From: UBA10364 sp905182675
Lineage (GTDB): Bacteria; Bacteroidota; Bacteroidia; Flavobacteriales; Schleiferiaceae
Direction: 5' to 3'
Assembly (NCBI GenBank): GCA_963933975.1
Contig: CAWVWE010000002.1
Coordinates: 42,419-106,418 of the forward strand
Length of the DNA: 64,000 nt
Position numbers and translations under genes: made by a program. Numbering within the stretch: the stretch's first letter is position 1; each line of letters opens with the position of its first letter. The notes below the pieces were generated by a model. That model did no database searches. It was not told where the DNA came from and saw only the letters and a list, made by a program, of their open reading frames with translations. Of this stretch, positions 51,623 through 58,751 are shown piece after piece.

Positions 51623-52597
51623 TTATTTTTTGCGTTTTCCGGTGTAACTAATGAGCTCTTCTAAGGCTGAACGCTCCGCGGAAGATGGAAATTTAGAAAG
51701 TAACTCACGTGCATTTTCAAGATGCATTTCCATTTTCAATCTTGCATATTCTAATCCGCCAGATTGATTCACAAAGTCGACTACCTCCTGAACTTTCTTG
51801 GGACGGTCATTGTGCTTTTTTATGGTGCGTATGATTTGCTTTCTCTTTGCGGCATTCGCGTTACTCAACGCATTAATCAATGGCAAAGTCATTTTTTGCT
51901 CCTTGATATCTATTCCAGTGGGCTTTCCAGTGAAGTTCACTTTTTCCAAATCGAAAAGATCATCTTTAATCTGAAAGGCCAGGCCCAATTCCTTTCCGAA
52001 TCTTCTAAGCTGCTCCTGGTCCTCTAACGAAGCTCCCACGCTTTGGGCACCAACCACACAACATGTCTCAATGAGAACTGCCGTTTTCTGCTGGATTACC
52101 TCAAAATAAACCTCTTCAGTAATATCTAACTTACGCGCCTTCTCTATTTGCAACAGCTCTCCTTCGCTCATGCTTTTTACCGCCTTGCTCACTTCGCCAA
52201 GTAGATCATATTCCTTAGTGTCCACTGCGAGAAGGAGTACTCTTGAGAGCATATAATCTCCTATGAGAACAGCAATCTTATTTTTCCAAAGCGCATTAAT
52301 GCTGAAAAAACCCCGTCTCATATCCGCATCATCAACTACATCATCATGAACTAGCGTAGCCGTATGCATGAGCTCTATCAATGAGGCTCCAATGAAAGTA
52401 CTCTCTTGCACTTTACCAAGCATCTTTGCCGTGAGAAAAACTAAAATTGGACGTATTTGCTTTCCTTTTCTCTTAACCATGTAACGCATTACCTGGTCTA
52501 CTAAAGATACTTTTGAAGAAATATGAGAACGGAACTTACCTTCGAACTCTTTCATTTCAGCTTGCACTGGACTTTTAATTTTTTGGAGGCTAGACAT
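51623..52597 (-). CDS. Polyprenyl (octaprenyl-type) diphosphate synthase
   Basis: Trans-isoprenyl diphosphate synthase of 324 residues producing the quinone side-chain precursor. First Asp-rich motif DDVVD (residues 86-90) in ATLVHDDVVDDADMRRG, second DDLFD in FQIKDDLFDLE, plus GKQIRPILVFL at the active-site entrance. The ATG at 52597 is chosen because it overlaps the TerB-DnaJ stop as TGATG and gives the standard MSSLQKIKSPVQAEM start of Bacteroidota homologues; two upstream in-frame ATGs are rejected. Chain length of the product cannot be read with confidence. Confidence 0.93.
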   Translation of the reverse strand: MSSLQKIKSPVQAEMKEFEGKFRSHISSKVSLVDQVMRYMVKRKGKQIRPILVFLTAKMLGKVQESTFIGASLIELMHTATLVHDDVVDDADMRRGFFSINALWKNKIAVLIGDYMLSRVLLLAVDTKEYDLLGEVSKAVKSMSEGELLQIEKARKLDITEEVYFEVIQQKTAVLIETCCVVGAQSVGASLEDQEQLRRFGKELGLAFQIKDDLFDLEKVNFTGKPTGIDIKEQKMTLPLINALSNANAAKRKQIIRTIKKHNDRPKKVQEVVDFVNQSGGLEYARLKMEMHLENARELLSKFPSSAERSALEELISYTGKRKK

Positions 52598-53334
52598 CAA
52601 TTCCATCCATTTTTCTTGCAAATGTGCTCATAAGCTTTCTGGACATTCAAAAAGGTTTCCTTCGATGCGGCCTGAGCGTCCGGTCCTGCATCAAGTGTCC
52701 GGTCAGGATGGTATTTTAAGGCCATTTTTCGGTACGCCTTTTTAACCTCTTGTTCAGTTGCATCAACACCTACCTCAATGACTTTGAATGCCCAAGAAGC
52801 ATCTGTATTCTTTTGAAACATCGCCATAATGGAGGCGAAGTCATATGGATTAATCCGAAGATGTTGTGCGATTCTTTTAATTTCAGCCACTTCAGTCTCA
52901 TGAAGATGACCGTCTGCTAGCCCCAGCTTAAACAAGAAATGAATCAGTTGAAGTCTCGTGCTATGATTAGTGAAGCTGTTGATTTGTGCACACACCTTTG
53001 TTAATGGAATGGGTTGATCAACAATCTCTTTAAAAACTTTAAAGCTCTCGTTTGAACGTTCTTTTCCAAACATACTCGTGAACTGGGCACGAACGAAATC
53101 AAGCTCACTCTGAGCAACTGTACCATCTGCTTTAATAACTCTAGCAGCCAATACAAGTAGAGCCAAGTGAAAATCACTCGAATTGCCATTGGTTTTAGTA
53201 TTGGTCGTAGCCGCCTCTGAGGAACCAACAAAGTCGTGAACGATATTGCCGAAAGCAACACCTAATATTGCTCCGATAGGTCCACCTAGACTCCATCCGA
53301 GTCCTCCTCCAAAAATTTGAAATATTCTCTTCAT
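52597..53334 (-). CDS. TerB-DnaJ domain co-chaperone (DjlA-like)
   Basis: A 245-residue protein: N-terminal hydrophobic, Gly-rich segment (about 7-36, GGGLGWSLGGPIGAILGVAFG) that could insert in the membrane, a TerB-like helical domain (about 52-165) and a C-terminal J domain (about 178-245) with the HPD triad in KYHPDRTLD. The arrangement is that of DjlA, a membrane-associated DnaK partner. The stop is coupled to the prenyl synthase start (TGATG). A micro membrane protein gene lies 53 bases upstream. Confidence 0.92.
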   Translation of the reverse strand: MKRIFQIFGGGLGWSLGGPIGAILGVAFGNIVHDFVGSSEAATTNTKTNGNSSDFHLALLVLAARVIKADGTVAQSELDFVRAQFTSMFGKERSNESFKVFKEIVDQPIPLTKVCAQINSFTNHSTRLQLIHFLFKLGLADGHLHETEVAEIKRIAQHLRINPYDFASIMAMFQKNTDASWAFKVIEVGVDATEQEVKKAYRKMALKYHPDRTLDAGPDAQAASKETFLNVQKAYEHICKKNGWN

Positions 53335-53387
53335 CTTAAGACCAAAGATACTCGGCTTAAAACAAAATCACAGTGCTTTTTAATTCA

Positions 53388-53519
53388 TTACGTAACAATG
53401 AATGCCATCACAACAATGGCTGATATCATGAGAATTACTAAAGCCATCTGGCCATAGAGTTGAGCCTTGGACATTTTCGGCTCGTTACTTGTATTCCGCC
53501 GATTTGGTTTGTTAGACAT
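53388..53519 (-). CDS. 43-residue single-helix membrane protein
   Basis: Small gene below the length of usual gene calls. The protein has a polar, basic N-terminus (MSNKPNRRNTSNEPKMSKAQ) and one transmembrane helix (about residues 24-42, MALVILMISAIVVMAFIV). Support comes from a promoter placed at the right distance (53550-53580) and from its position as first gene before the TerB-DnaJ, prenyl synthase and MscS genes. No family recognised; function unknown. Confidence 0.55.
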   Translation of the reverse strand: MSNKPNRRNTSNEPKMSKAQLYGQMALVILMISAIVVMAFIVT

Positions 53520-53549
53520 AATAGCGCGTTTTCAACAGGTTGTTCTCCC

Positions 53550-53580
53550 CTAAATTACCATTTTATTTGTGATTAACAAG
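53550..53580 (-). promoter_or_regulatory. Promoter of the micro-membrane/TerB-DnaJ/prenyl synthase/MscS operon
   Basis: On the minus strand a -33 CTTG (53580-53577), a 19-base spacer and a 7-of-8 -7 box TAATTTAG (53557-53550) lie about 30 bases before ATG 53519. Confidence 0.5.
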
Positions 53581-53657
53581 AGGTGAAACAACTGTTTTCT
53601 AAGCGATTAATATCATTTCCGTTGCTGGGATAGAAATCGATTCGCTAATGTGGAGAC

Positions 53658-53685
53658 AAAAAAATCTCCGCAGTGCGGAGATTTT
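53658..53685 (-). terminator. Intrinsic terminator of nrdB-nrdA
   Basis: Perfect 12-bp stem (arms 53661-53672 and 53674-53685, CTCCGC core) with seven T residues on the minus strand, 26 bases after the nrdA stop. Confidence 0.88.
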
Positions 53686-53711
53686 AAGTGAGCTTCAAAA
53701 ACAAAATTTAT

Positions 53712-56213
53712 TTACGATCCGCAAGCAACGCAGTCATCTGGATTTTCAATGGAGCAAGCTAATTTCTCCTCTGCCGTTAGTTCTGTTTTCATCGAAGCCA
53801 TTGCTTTTTTCTGCGCAGCAACTCGTGATTCTACAGAAGCTGGAGTGGTCTTAGAGTTCTTTGTATCCTTATCCTTTGTATCTGCAGCGCTCTTTGGTTC
53901 AACAACACCGTCTGAAATCCCTGGACTCATATCAGTCTGGGCATTCTTCTTAACCGTAAACTTAATGGCTGATGAAGCAGCTTTTGAACGCAAGTAATAC
54001 ATACCTGTTTTTAGACCCTTCTTCCATGCGTAGAAATGCATAGAAGTCAATTTACCCATGTTTGGATTTTCCATAAACAGGTTCAAACTCTGACTTTGGT
54101 CGATAAATAAGCCTCTATCTGCAGACATGTCTAGGATATCTTTCATTGAAATTTCCCAAACTGTTTTGTAGATAGCTTTAATGTCCTCAGGTATTCCGTC
54201 AATATTCTGAACAGAACCGTTTGTTGACATCAAGGTATTCTTCATATCCTCATTCCAAAGCCCAAGATCGATTAAGTCATGAAGCAAATGCTTATTCACC
54301 ACAATGAACTCTCCTGAGAGCACTCTTCGTGTATAAACATTGGTGGTATAAGGCTCAAAGCATTCGTTGTTCCCTAAAATCTGAGAAGTTGATGCAGTTG
54401 GCATTGGAGCCATTAAAAGACTGTTACGTACGCCATGTTTTTTTATTTCCTTACGAAGCGCATTCCAATCCCAACGCCCACTTAATTCAGAGTCTTCAAC
54501 ATCCCAAAGGTTGTGCTGGAATTTACCTTTCGAGATGGGTGAACCCTCGTAGCTTTCATACGGTCCTTCAGCCATGGACTGGTCTTTCGACGATGTCAAA
54601 GCTCCGTAATACATCGTTTCAAAGATCTCCTTGTTGAGTTTTTTCGCTTCGTCTGAATCGAAAGGAAGTCTCAGTTTTATAAAAGTATCGGCTAGTCCTT
54701 GCACACCTAGTCCTACCGGTCGATGACGCATGTTTGAATTGCGTGCTTCAACGACTGGATAATAATTTCGATCAATAACATCATTAAGGTTCTTGGTTAC
54801 TTTGTAGGTAACATCAAACAACTTCTGATGATCAAATGCTCCATCTTCTCCTATAAACATGGGCAACGCTATAGAAGCCAAATTACAAACCGCTACTTCA
54901 TCCTCAGCGGTATATTCTATGATCTCTGTACATAAATTTGACGAGCGAATGGTTCCAAGATTCTGCTGGTTCGACTTCAGATTGGCAGCATCTTTGTATA
55001 ACATATAAGGTGTGCCAGTTTCGATCTGACATTCCATTATTTTAGACCAGACCTCGCGAGCTTTAACAGTGCGTCTACCCTTACCTAAGCCTTCATATTT
55101 AAGGTAGAGGTCCACAAATTCTTGACCATGGCAATCGAAAAGTCCTGGACACTCGTTTGGACACATTAAGGTCCAATCTTCATTTTTCTCCACGCGTTCC
55201 ATGAATAAATCTGGAATCCACATTGCATAAAATAAATCACGCGCACGCATTTCTTCTTTTCCGTGATTTTTTTTCAGGTCCAAAAATTCAAAAATGTCAG
55301 AATGCCATGGTTCCACATATATGGCAAAAGAACCTTTACGCTTACCTCCGCCTTGATCCACATAACGTGCCGTGTCATTAAAGACTCGCAACATAGGAAC
55401 AATCCCATTTGAAGTACCGTTGGTCCCTCCGATGTAAGAACCTGTGCCACGAATGTTGTGAATGCTCAGACCAATTCCTCCAGCACTTTGAGAAATTTTA
55501 GCCGTTTGCTTTAGCGTATCATAGATACCATCGATACTATCATCCTGCATAGTGAGCAGGAAGCACGAAGACATTTGCGGCTTGGGTGTGCCAGCATTAA
55601 ATAGTGTTGGCGTCGCGTGGGTCATGTATTTTTTACTCATGAGCTCATAGGTCTCTAAAGCCGCTGGTAAATCGTCTTTATGAATTCCAATACTGACACG
55701 CATCAACATATGCTGAGGGCGCTCTACAATCTTACCGTACATGCGCAGTAAGTAAGATCTTTCTAGGGTCTTAAACCCAAAATAATCATAAGAGAAATCT
55801 CTATCATAAATGACTTGAGAATCTAAATATTCCGCATTGGCACTGATGACCTCATAGACATCATCAGCAATTAATGGTGCGGGTTTATTGCTTTCAGGGT
55901 TCACGTAATTATAGAGATCTGTGACCGTTTCTGAAAAACTCTTTTTTGTGCTTTTATGTAAGTTACTTACGGCAATGCGCGCTGCCAAATTTGCGTAATC
56001 AGGATGTTTTATAGTCAATGCAGCAGCAGTCTCAGCCGCTAAATTGTCCAACTCAGATGTGGTAACGCCGTCATAAACGCCATCCACTACTCTTTTTGCT
56101 ACAGCTACTGGATCCACATAATCACTCAGTCCATAGCAGAGCTTCTCAATTCTAGCCGTTATTTTATCAAATTTTACGGTTTCTTTTTTACCGTCTCGTT
56201 TTAATACGCGCAT
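53712..56213 (-). CDS. nrdA: Class Ia ribonucleotide reductase, catalytic alpha subunit
   Basis: Enzyme reducing ribonucleoside diphosphates to deoxyribonucleotides; 833 residues. An ATP-cone regulatory domain fills residues about 1-90 (VLKRDGKKETVKFDKI start), so dATP feedback is expected. The barrel has the active-site cysteines in SSCFLLTM, NLCTEIIEY (radical cysteine) and VAVCNLASI, and the Gly-rich GGIGLSIHNIRGTGSYIGG segment. The C-terminal redox tail ends ACSIENPDDCVACGS with Cys820, Cys828 and Cys831; a 40-residue protein encoded at 44790-44912 copies this tail. Long Lys/Asp/Ser-rich linker before the tail. Follows nrdB with a 40-base gap and ends at a terminator. Confidence 0.98.
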   Translation of the reverse strand: MRVLKRDGKKETVKFDKITARIEKLCYGLSDYVDPVAVAKRVVDGVYDGVTTSELDNLAAETAAALTIKHPDYANLAARIAVSNLHKSTKKSFSETVTDLYNYVNPESNKPAPLIADDVYEVISANAEYLDSQVIYDRDFSYDYFGFKTLERSYLLRMYGKIVERPQHMLMRVSIGIHKDDLPAALETYELMSKKYMTHATPTLFNAGTPKPQMSSCFLLTMQDDSIDGIYDTLKQTAKISQSAGGIGLSIHNIRGTGSYIGGTNGTSNGIVPMLRVFNDTARYVDQGGGKRKGSFAIYVEPWHSDIFEFLDLKKNHGKEEMRARDLFYAMWIPDLFMERVEKNEDWTLMCPNECPGLFDCHGQEFVDLYLKYEGLGKGRRTVKAREVWSKIMECQIETGTPYMLYKDAANLKSNQQNLGTIRSSNLCTEIIEYTAEDEVAVCNLASIALPMFIGEDGAFDHQKLFDVTYKVTKNLNDVIDRNYYPVVEARNSNMRHRPVGLGVQGLADTFIKLRLPFDSDEAKKLNKEIFETMYYGALTSSKDQSMAEGPYESYEGSPISKGKFQHNLWDVEDSELSGRWDWNALRKEIKKHGVRNSLLMAPMPTASTSQILGNNECFEPYTTNVYTRRVLSGEFIVVNKHLLHDLIDLGLWNEDMKNTLMSTNGSVQNIDGIPEDIKAIYKTVWEISMKDILDMSADRGLFIDQSQSLNLFMENPNMGKLTSMHFYAWKKGLKTGMYYLRSKAASSAIKFTVKKNAQTDMSPGISDGVVEPKSAADTKDKDTKNSKTTPASVESRVAAQKKAMASMKTELTAEEKLACSIENPDDCVACGS

Positions 56214-56253
56214 AATAGTTGTGTAAGTGCTTTACTTGGGTAAGTAAGTGTTT

Positions 56254-57234
56254 TTAGAAATTCATTGAATCAAATGAATTGTCAATGTTGTGATCTTCTT
56301 GTGATTCACCAACACCAGCTTTCTTGTATTCTGAAACTCTCTTCTCGAAGAAATTTGTCTTTCCCTCTAGTGAAATCATATCCATGAAATCGAAAGGATT
56401 GGCCGTTCCATAAACCTTGGGACAATTCAATGTATCCAGAAGATGATCTGTCACGAACTCTAAGTATTCTGACATCAGTTTAGAATTCATCCCAATCAAT
56501 TTTACTGGCAAAGACTCTGTTATAAACTCTCTTTCAATATCCAAAGCCTCCACTATGATCTGGGTAATTCGCTCGACCGGAACCTTATTAATGAGGTGTT
56601 CGTTGTGCAAGTGACAAGCGAAGTCACGGTGCAATCCTTCATCCCTAGAAATGAATTCATTTGAGGTGGCCAGGCCAGGCATTATACCTCTTTTCTTAAG
56701 CCAAAAAATAGAACAAAACGCACCTGAAAAGAAAATCCCTTCAACAGCTGCGAAAGCAATCAATCGTTCCGCGAATGAATCTGACTCTATCCACTTCAAT
56801 GCCCAATCCGCTTTTTTCTTAATTGCTGGAAATAACTCCAACGCGTTAAATAATTCATCTTTCTCCGCATCATCATCAACCAAGGTGTCGATCAACAAAG
56901 AGTACATTTCACTATGAATGTTTTCCATCATGATCTGAAAACCATAGAAAAATTTGGCTTCAGAATACTGAACTTCATTCACGAAATTCTCGGCTAAATT
57001 TTCATTTACGATTCCGTCAGATGCAGCAAAAAACGCAAGTATATGCTTGACAAAATATCTTTCGTCATCATTTAATTTGGTTTTCCAGTCCGTAACATCT
57101 TGGTGAAGATCAATCTCTTCTGCAATCCAAAATGATGCTTCTTGTTTTTTATACCAGTCCCATATATCGCTATGCTGAATAGGGAAAATAACAAACCTGT
57201 TTTTATTTTTTGAAAGAATGGGTTCCTGCTGCAT
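56254..57234 (-). CDS. nrdB: Class Ia ribonucleotide reductase, radical-generating beta subunit
   Basis: Diiron-tyrosyl radical subunit of RNR; 326 residues from ATG 57234, or 336 from ATG 57264. The shorter form begins MQQEPILSKNKNRFVIFPI and fits the family better. Iron and radical residues are visible in the Asp of the VTDW segment, the ENLAENFVNEVQYSEAKFFYGFQ helix, ENIHSEMYSLLI (Glu, His and the radical Tyr) and DEGLHRDFACHL. The C-terminal tail (HNIDNSFDSMNF) is the part that docks onto NrdA. Co-transcribed with nrdA. The long leader (to 57522) holds a hairpin and DnaA-box-like sequence. Confidence 0.97.
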   Translation of the reverse strand: MQQEPILSKNKNRFVIFPIQHSDIWDWYKKQEASFWIAEEIDLHQDVTDWKTKLNDDERYFVKHILAFFAASDGIVNENLAENFVNEVQYSEAKFFYGFQIMMENIHSEMYSLLIDTLVDDDAEKDELFNALELFPAIKKKADWALKWIESDSFAERLIAFAAVEGIFFSGAFCSIFWLKKRGIMPGLATSNEFISRDEGLHRDFACHLHNEHLINKVPVERITQIIVEALDIEREFITESLPVKLIGMNSKLMSEYLEFVTDHLLDTLNCPKVYGTANPFDFMDMISLEGKTNFFEKRVSEYKKAGVGESQEDHNIDNSFDSMNF

Positions 57235-57327
57235 ATCGCAATTTTTTTCGTTGTTAAGCCGCATTAAAAAACATTAATGAGCTTATTTCTAGTTAATTAG
57301 CTTGTTTTTATGTAGCGGAGTAGGCAT

Positions 57328-57357
57328 TAGGCCGTTGACATTAATGCCAACGGCCTA
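57328..57357. repeat. Inverted repeat in the nrdB upstream region
   Basis: Perfect 10-bp arms TAGGCCGTTG (57328-57337) and its complement (57348-57357) around a 10-base loop; a second short complementary pair, GGCATTA (57323-57329) and TAATGCC (57342-57348), overlaps it, so two alternative hairpins are possible. No T-tract follows on either strand, so it does not look like an ordinary terminator. It could be a leader structure of nrdB-nrdA. Confidence 0.5.
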
Positions 57358-57415
57358 TACAAACATGGCCATCATTTTAATGGATACCAAGTAGGTGAAT
57401 TTGGGTTTTCCCACA

Positions 57416-57427
57416 GTTATTAACAAC
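57416..57427. promoter_or_regulatory. DnaA-box-like motif upstream of nrdB
   Basis: TTATTAACA (57417-57425) is one mismatch from the DnaA box TTATNCACA and is preceded by a second related sequence (TTTTCCCACAG, 57406-57416). The complement, TTGTTAATAAC, differs by one base from the motif upstream of the RNR-tail-like microgene. Known E. coli nrdAB is controlled by DnaA; control here is inference. Confidence 0.35.
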
Positions 57428-57522
57428 TCTTTTTTGAGACAACTTAAATCTATGGTAGGCCTGCAAAGGAATAAGACTTTTGACATGTGATTACGTCATG
57501 GCCATTCTGCCTGGACAATTTA

Positions 57523-58086
57523 TTAATCGATCAACGCAGCCGCTTTTTCAACCTCTTTATAGAAGTCTGAACCGTATTTTCTAATGAGCGGTTCTTTCAA
57601 AAATTTATAGACTGGGACTTTTAATTCCTCACCCAGTGCACATGCTGCAGTACAAATAGACCAACGGTCATAATTGAGCGCCTCAAAAGAGGAGTATTTG
57701 GTAATTCGAATGGGATATAAGTGACATGACAAAGGCTTTTTCCAATCTATCGCTCCGTCGCTATGGGCTTGTTCAATACCACATTTCGCGGTACCGTCCA
57801 TCTCGAAAATGGTATATGCGCATTCCTTTCCATTGATTAGAGGAGTTTCTTTTTCGCCAGAACCGTCAACACTTGTTCCCTGATTTTCAATCGCTTTTCT
57901 GCCTGCATCAGTCAAATATGGTGCTACTTTAGAATAGATGCTCTCGAGAATAGCTACTTCTTCTTGCTCCACAGGTGCACCCGCGTTACCCTGCACACAA
58001 CACGCGCCTTTGCATGCGGAGAGATTACACACAAATTCCTTTTTGAAGAGCTCTGAAACAAGTAGTTTATTATCAATTTCTATCAT
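57523..58086 (-). CDS. DUF3109 family protein (YkgJ-like cysteine cluster)
   Basis: A 187-residue protein with the N-terminal cysteine cluster FVCNLSACKGACCVQGNAGAPV (Cys20, Cys25, Cys29, Cys30) and later CGIEQAH, SCHLYPIRI and SICTAACALGEE, the pattern of DUF3109, which probably binds an iron-sulfur or zinc site. No signal peptide. It reads the same way as nrdB-nrdA but about 290 bases before nrdB. A perfect -7 box lies four bases before its ATG, which predicts a leaderless mRNA. Function unknown. Confidence 0.85.
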   Translation of the reverse strand: MIEIDNKLLVSELFKKEFVCNLSACKGACCVQGNAGAPVEQEEVAILESIYSKVAPYLTDAGRKAIENQGTSVDGSGEKETPLINGKECAYTIFEMDGTAKCGIEQAHSDGAIDWKKPLSCHLYPIRITKYSSFEALNYDRWSICTAACALGEELKVPVYKFLKEPLIRKYGSDFYKEVEKAAALID

Positions 58087-58090
58087 AAGA

Positions 58091-58098
58091 CAAAACTA
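58091..58098 (-). promoter_or_regulatory. -7 promoter box (TAGTTTTG) of the DUF3109 gene
   Basis: Exact TAnnTTTG match on the minus strand, separated from ATG 58086 by four bases only, so transcription should start at or beside the start codon. Confidence 0.55.
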
Positions 58099-58134
58099 AC
58101 GAAGTAACCGCGTCTAAAAATCGAACAATCCGCT

Positions 58135-58142
58135 TAATTTTG
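58135..58142 (+). promoter_or_regulatory. -7 promoter box (TAATTTTG) of the MarC-like/glyS unit
   Basis: Exact TAnnTTTG match 15 bases before ATG 58158. No -33 TTG at standard spacing. Confidence 0.5.
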
Positions 58143-58157
58143 CATAAAACGAGTAGC

Positions 58158-58739
58158 ATGGACTTTAACTACAACGACTCCCTCAGTGCATTTTTGATTT
58201 TGTTCGCTGTCATCGATATTTTGGGAAGTATTCCTATCATCGTGAGTTTGCGAAAAAAAGTTGGCAATGTCCAGAGCGAAAAAGCAACCTTGGTAGCCGG
58301 CATTATCATGATCGTGTTTTTGTTCTTAGGAGAGAGCATCCTGACCCTACTTGGTGTAGATGTAGAAAGCTTCGCTATTGCAGGTAGTTTCGTACTGTTT
58401 TTTCTTGCCCTAGAAATGATTCTTGGAATTACGTTATACAAGGAAGAGAGCCCCAGTTCAGCCTCAATTGTTCCCATTGCGTTCCCATTAATTGCGGGTG
58501 CAGGAACTATGACCTCACTCGTTTCACTAAGAGCTGAGTTTGCCAATATTAATATTATCATCGCAATCATTGCTAACATGATTGTTGTTTATTTTGTACT
58601 CAAAAATACCGAACGCATTGAAAGAATATTAGGACCTGGTGGCTTGAGTATTCTTCGCAAAGTTTTCGGTGTTATCTTGCTAGCCATTGCCGTGAAGCTC
58701 TTCTTCACCAACCTAATCCCAATGTTTGAAAAACATTAA
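58158..58739 (+). CDS. MarC family integral membrane protein
   Basis: A 193-residue polytopic protein with six predicted helices, matching the MarC/UPF0056 family: FLILFAVIDILGSIPIIVSL at the N-terminus, the middle FAIAGSFVLFFLALEMILG helix, VPIAFPLIAGAGTMTSL and the ILRKVFGVILLAIAVKLFF end. Despite the name, MarC is not an established drug-resistance pump; transport function is unproven. The TTG at 58140 is rejected because it lies within the -7 box. It is followed by glyS after 12 bases, so both are likely transcribed together. Confidence 0.9.
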   Translation: MDFNYNDSLSAFLILFAVIDILGSIPIIVSLRKKVGNVQSEKATLVAGIIMIVFLFLGESILTLLGVDVESFAIAGSFVLFFLALEMILGITLYKEESPSSASIVPIAFPLIAGAGTMTSLVSLRAEFANINIIIAIIANMIVVYFVLKNTERIERILGPGGLSILRKVFGVILLAIAVKLFFTNLIPMFEKH

Positions 58740-58751
58740 GAACTGTATTTC

